A stretch of DNA of 8,847 nt from the NCBI GenBank assembly GCA_002452315.1, contig DKFH01000051.1, positions 1 to 8,847 of the forward strand, read 5' to 3'. Numbering within the stretch: the first letter of the stretch is position 1; each line of letters begins with the position of its first letter. Positions 7,444 through 8,847 of this stretch are shown piece by piece. The notes under the pieces are model-generated. The model had not been told where the DNA came from, made no database searches, and was given only the letters and a program-made list of their open reading frames with translations. Position numbers and translations under genes: made by a program. Source of the stretch: Anaerolineaceae bacterium UBA6801 (GTDB lineage Bacteria > Chloroflexota > Anaerolineae > Anaerolineales > Anaerolineaceae).

Positions 7444-8643
7444 TTAATCTGAAATTATAGAACTCAACAAATTATCTCTTTTCTGCGCCAACAATTCATT
7501 TTCAAATAGATTCAAGTTGATTTTGTCGTGAAAAGGATTGATGTGATGTTTATAAATTTTAAGAAGTTCCAAATCTGGTTTAACCAGCCTTAACTCTGAG
7601 ATATGTTTTACATGGATGCTTCTCAATATCGTTCCTGAACTTGATTTACGGTAAATCTCGTCTTCCATAAATTGAGAAAGCATTAAATCTCGGAGGTAGG
7701 ATTCATTAATTATCTTCTTTTTTGCCCTAATTCCTACTAAATTTCTACCCAAAGCAGCTTTAAAACCCTTTGGAATTTGTACAACCGCTCCAACACGTCC
7801 AGTTTTTGAAATAACAATATCATAAGAGGTGGCTTCAAATCGCTTGATCCAAGTTGTATAATCTTCATCAGAAATAAAATATTTATCAGTTAAGTCTATT
7901 CTCCCTCGTTTACCTATATTATAGACTTGCAAAAGGATCTTCCCATGTTCTTTTCGTGAGGGTTTTTTTGAATGTAAGCAATCTGTAATGTCTGCTACAT
8001 TTTCTAAAATTTTAACCTCCCACCCCTTTGGGATCATCCCCAGCTCGCTCTCCACTAACTCATCCGGGAACAGCGCCATGATCGCCTCCGGCAGGGGATA
8101 GGGTTCGCCGGCCATCTTGGCGCGCACGGGGTCAAAATCCACAAACCAAGACTGGAACACCGCCCGGGCAATCCCCTCCAGCGTCGCGTTCATGCGCTGG
8201 TTGAGCTCGATTTTGTCATCCAATGTTCCGAGGATATGCGCTATGCGCTTTTGTTCATCAAGACACGGCACTTGAATGACTAGACTATGCGCATTCGTTC
8301 TATTCAAACCTGGAACAGCACTATCAGAATTCATTTCCTGTAAAGGCAGGGATTTTAATAAGTAATAAGTAAATCGTAAATCTCTTTCAGGCGAATCTTC
8401 TACGTAAAAAGTGGTGTCTATTGGCCAAAAGGGGCCATCACAAAATTCAACTTCGCCAATACTCCCCTTACGACCAATAATTATTCCCTTTTCTAACAAT
8501 GGTTCATCATGATAACCCGTGATTCCGTTTGACCCATATACAGGTACTGTACCATCGTCGTTTCTACTATGTTTTGGTAAGCCTTTTCCGTAATTGAATG
8601 GAGCAAACTCACCTAATGTCGTTTCTCTCCATTCACTCTCCAT
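7444..8643 (-). CDS. hsdS: Type I restriction-modification specificity subunit HsdS
   Basis: A 399-residue HsdS, which sets the DNA sequence read by the type I complex and holds HsdM and HsdR. There are two target recognition domains. TRD1 (about 5-128) has VPVYGSNGITGYHDEP and IIIGRKGSIGEV; TRD2 (about 207-358) has SYDIVISKTGRVGAV and SSGTILRSIHVKHI. A central conserved helical spacer (about 129-185) carries DEQKRIAHILGTLDDKIE and FVDFDPVRAKM. A C-terminal helix (about 359-399) ends in AQKRDNLLSSIIS. The length and two-TRD layout are normal. An AAGGAG ribosome site is 7 nt before the ATG. Codons 142-201 are about 61% GC while sampled parts of both TRDs are about 37%, which suggests exchange of recognition domains. 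The usual neighbour hsdM is not directly upstream; non-coding DNA with repeats is there instead. It is probably transcribed together with the Abi-like gene. Confidence 0.95.
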   Translation of the reverse strand: MESEWRETTLGEFAPFNYGKGLPKHSRNDDGTVPVYGSNGITGYHDEPLLEKGIIIGRKGSIGEVEFCDGPFWPIDTTFYVEDSPERDLRFTYYLLKSLPLQEMNSDSAVPGLNRTNAHSLVIQVPCLDEQKRIAHILGTLDDKIELNQRMNATLEGIARAVFQSWFVDFDPVRAKMAGEPYPLPEAIMALFPDELVESELGMIPKGWEVKILENVADITDCLHSKKPSRKEHGKILLQVYNIGKRGRIDLTDKYFISDEDYTTWIKRFEATSYDIVISKTGRVGAVVQIPKGFKAALGRNLVGIRAKKKIINESYLRDLMLSQFMEDEIYRKSSSGTILRSIHVKHISELRLVKPDLELLKIYKHHINPFHDKINLNLFENELLAQKRDNLLSSIISD

Positions 8644-8725
8644 AGCCCGGCTCCTTAATCAATAAATCCATTCCCGAGCTAATGCTTATATAGGTGATAA
8701 GCCCAGATTCATTCAATAAGTCCAT
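8633..8725 (-). CDS. Possible 30-residue leader ORF overlapping the hsdS start
   Basis: Reading minus, an ATG at 8725 opens 30 codons ending in a TGA that overlaps the first 11 bases of hsdS. The ORF passes through the hsdS ribosome site, so its translation could couple to or interfere with hsdS initiation. A weak ATAGG lies 3 nt before its ATG. The peptide (starts MDLLNESGLITY) matches nothing I know, and a 30-codon ORF can easily be chance. Confidence 0.25.
   Translation of the reverse strand: MDLLNESGLITYISISSGMDLLIKEPGYGE
8659..8725. repeat. Short direct repeat TCAATAA[A/G]TCCAT in the hsdS leader
   Basis: TCAATAAATCCAT (8659-8671) and TCAATAAGTCCAT (8713-8725) match at 12 of 13 bases, 54 bp apart. 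On the minus strand each copy begins ATGGA. The nearer copy lies just before the hsdS ribosome site. No function is evident. Confidence 0.4.
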
Positions 8726-8741
8726 AAACCTATCCGATCAA

Positions 8742-8802
8742 TGTGTCGAATCAATCGACATATCTAAATTATATGTCGATTTTTCATCTGTTTTTCGACA
8801 CA
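8742..8802. promoter_or_regulatory. Array of four TGTCGA half-sites, probable operator
   Basis: TGTCGA occurs at 8744-8749 and 8774-8779, and its complement TCGACA at 8755-8760 and 8795-8800, so the four copies alternate in orientation. The inner pair extends to TCGACATAT-N7-ATATGTCGA. The outer pair extends to TGTGTCGAA (8742-8750) and TTCGACACA (8794-8802). The array surrounds a TATAAT on the minus strand and sits between hsdS and a possible divergent gene at 8816. Such an arrangement is typical of an operator bound by a dimeric or tetrameric regulator. The regulator is unknown. Confidence 0.65.
8768..8773 (-). promoter_or_regulatory. Candidate -10 box of the hsdS-Abi operon
   Basis: A perfect TATAAT on the minus strand inside the TGTCGA array, about 125 bp before the hsdS ATG. 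No good -35 is present at 16-18 bp (GAAAAA at 17). An activator or another start site is possible. A protein on the flanking TGTCGA sites would cover this box. Confidence 0.42.
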
Positions 8803-8815
8803 TTTTTCGATTCCC

Positions 8816-8847
8816 ATGCCAAGAAAGCCAAATCATGCGGTCAACAC
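8816..8847 (+). CDS. Possible start of a divergent gene, cut by window edge
   Basis: An ATG at 8816 opens a frame that runs off the window after ten codons (MPRKPNHAVN). The basic start would suit a small DNA-binding regulator, and its place next to the TGTCGA array would fit a self-regulating one, but ten residues cannot identify a family. No Shine-Dalgarno is seen just upstream. It could be chance. Confidence 0.3.
   Translation, partial: MPRKPNHAVN

Noticed and set aside
8738..8847. Open frame on the minus strand entering from the right edge, as a possible hsdM tail
   Set aside because: The 35 codons are mostly made of the TGTCGA repeats and their AT-rich spacers, and the peptide shows nothing like an HsdM C-terminus. 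It also stops about 95 bp before hsdS, whereas hsdM usually touches or overlaps it.

Overview
The window looks like bacterial chromosome with a defence-gene block next to housekeeping genes. The left end carries the 3' part of a tRNA-Leu(CAG) that lacks an encoded CCA. It is followed by a small FtsB/DivIC-like membrane protein and a COG2521-type (archaeal-like) methyltransferase. The missing CCA, the FtsB-like protein ending in an aromatic NWEIWKALFF tail, and the COG2521 enzyme suggest a Chloroflexota (Anaerolineae-like) genome. This is inference from family memory, not a search result.

Layout. Positions 1-1390 (plus strand) are housekeeping: tRNA-Leu, an intrinsic terminator, the FtsB-like gene and the methyltransferase. 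From 1396 to at least 8643 the window is a defence island. hsdR (minus, 4482-1396) converges on the methyltransferase with only 5 bp between the stop codons. Diverging from hsdR is a plus-strand pair with a near-consensus promoter: an XRE-HTH/ImmA-IrrE metallopeptidase fusion (4630-5682) overlapped by a PIN-domain protein (5657-6154). A convergent minus-strand pair follows: hsdS (8643-7444) and, 26 bp downstream of it, an abortive-infection-like gene with a candidate variant HEPN motif (7417-6317). Right of hsdS is a non-coding stretch of about 200 bp with four TGTCGA half-sites in alternating orientation, then a possible divergent gene starting at 8816 and running off the window.

How it fits together. 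HsdR and HsdS are two of the three subunits of a type I restriction-modification complex. HsdM is not in the window and should lie beyond the right edge or elsewhere. Between hsdR and hsdS sit two other probable defence or stress modules: the XRE-ImmA/PIN pair (toxin-antitoxin-like) and the Abi-like gene. The island therefore resembles a type I system carrying toxin-type passengers. Base composition changes sharply inside it. The Abi gene and both target-recognition parts of hsdS are about 31-37% GC, while the central conserved part of hsdS is about 61% GC. That pattern points to replacement of recognition domains within an older hsdS backbone.

The individual families are all known. The less ordinary points are the layout, the hsdS mosaic and the TGTCGA array. 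I do not see firm proof of an entirely new system.
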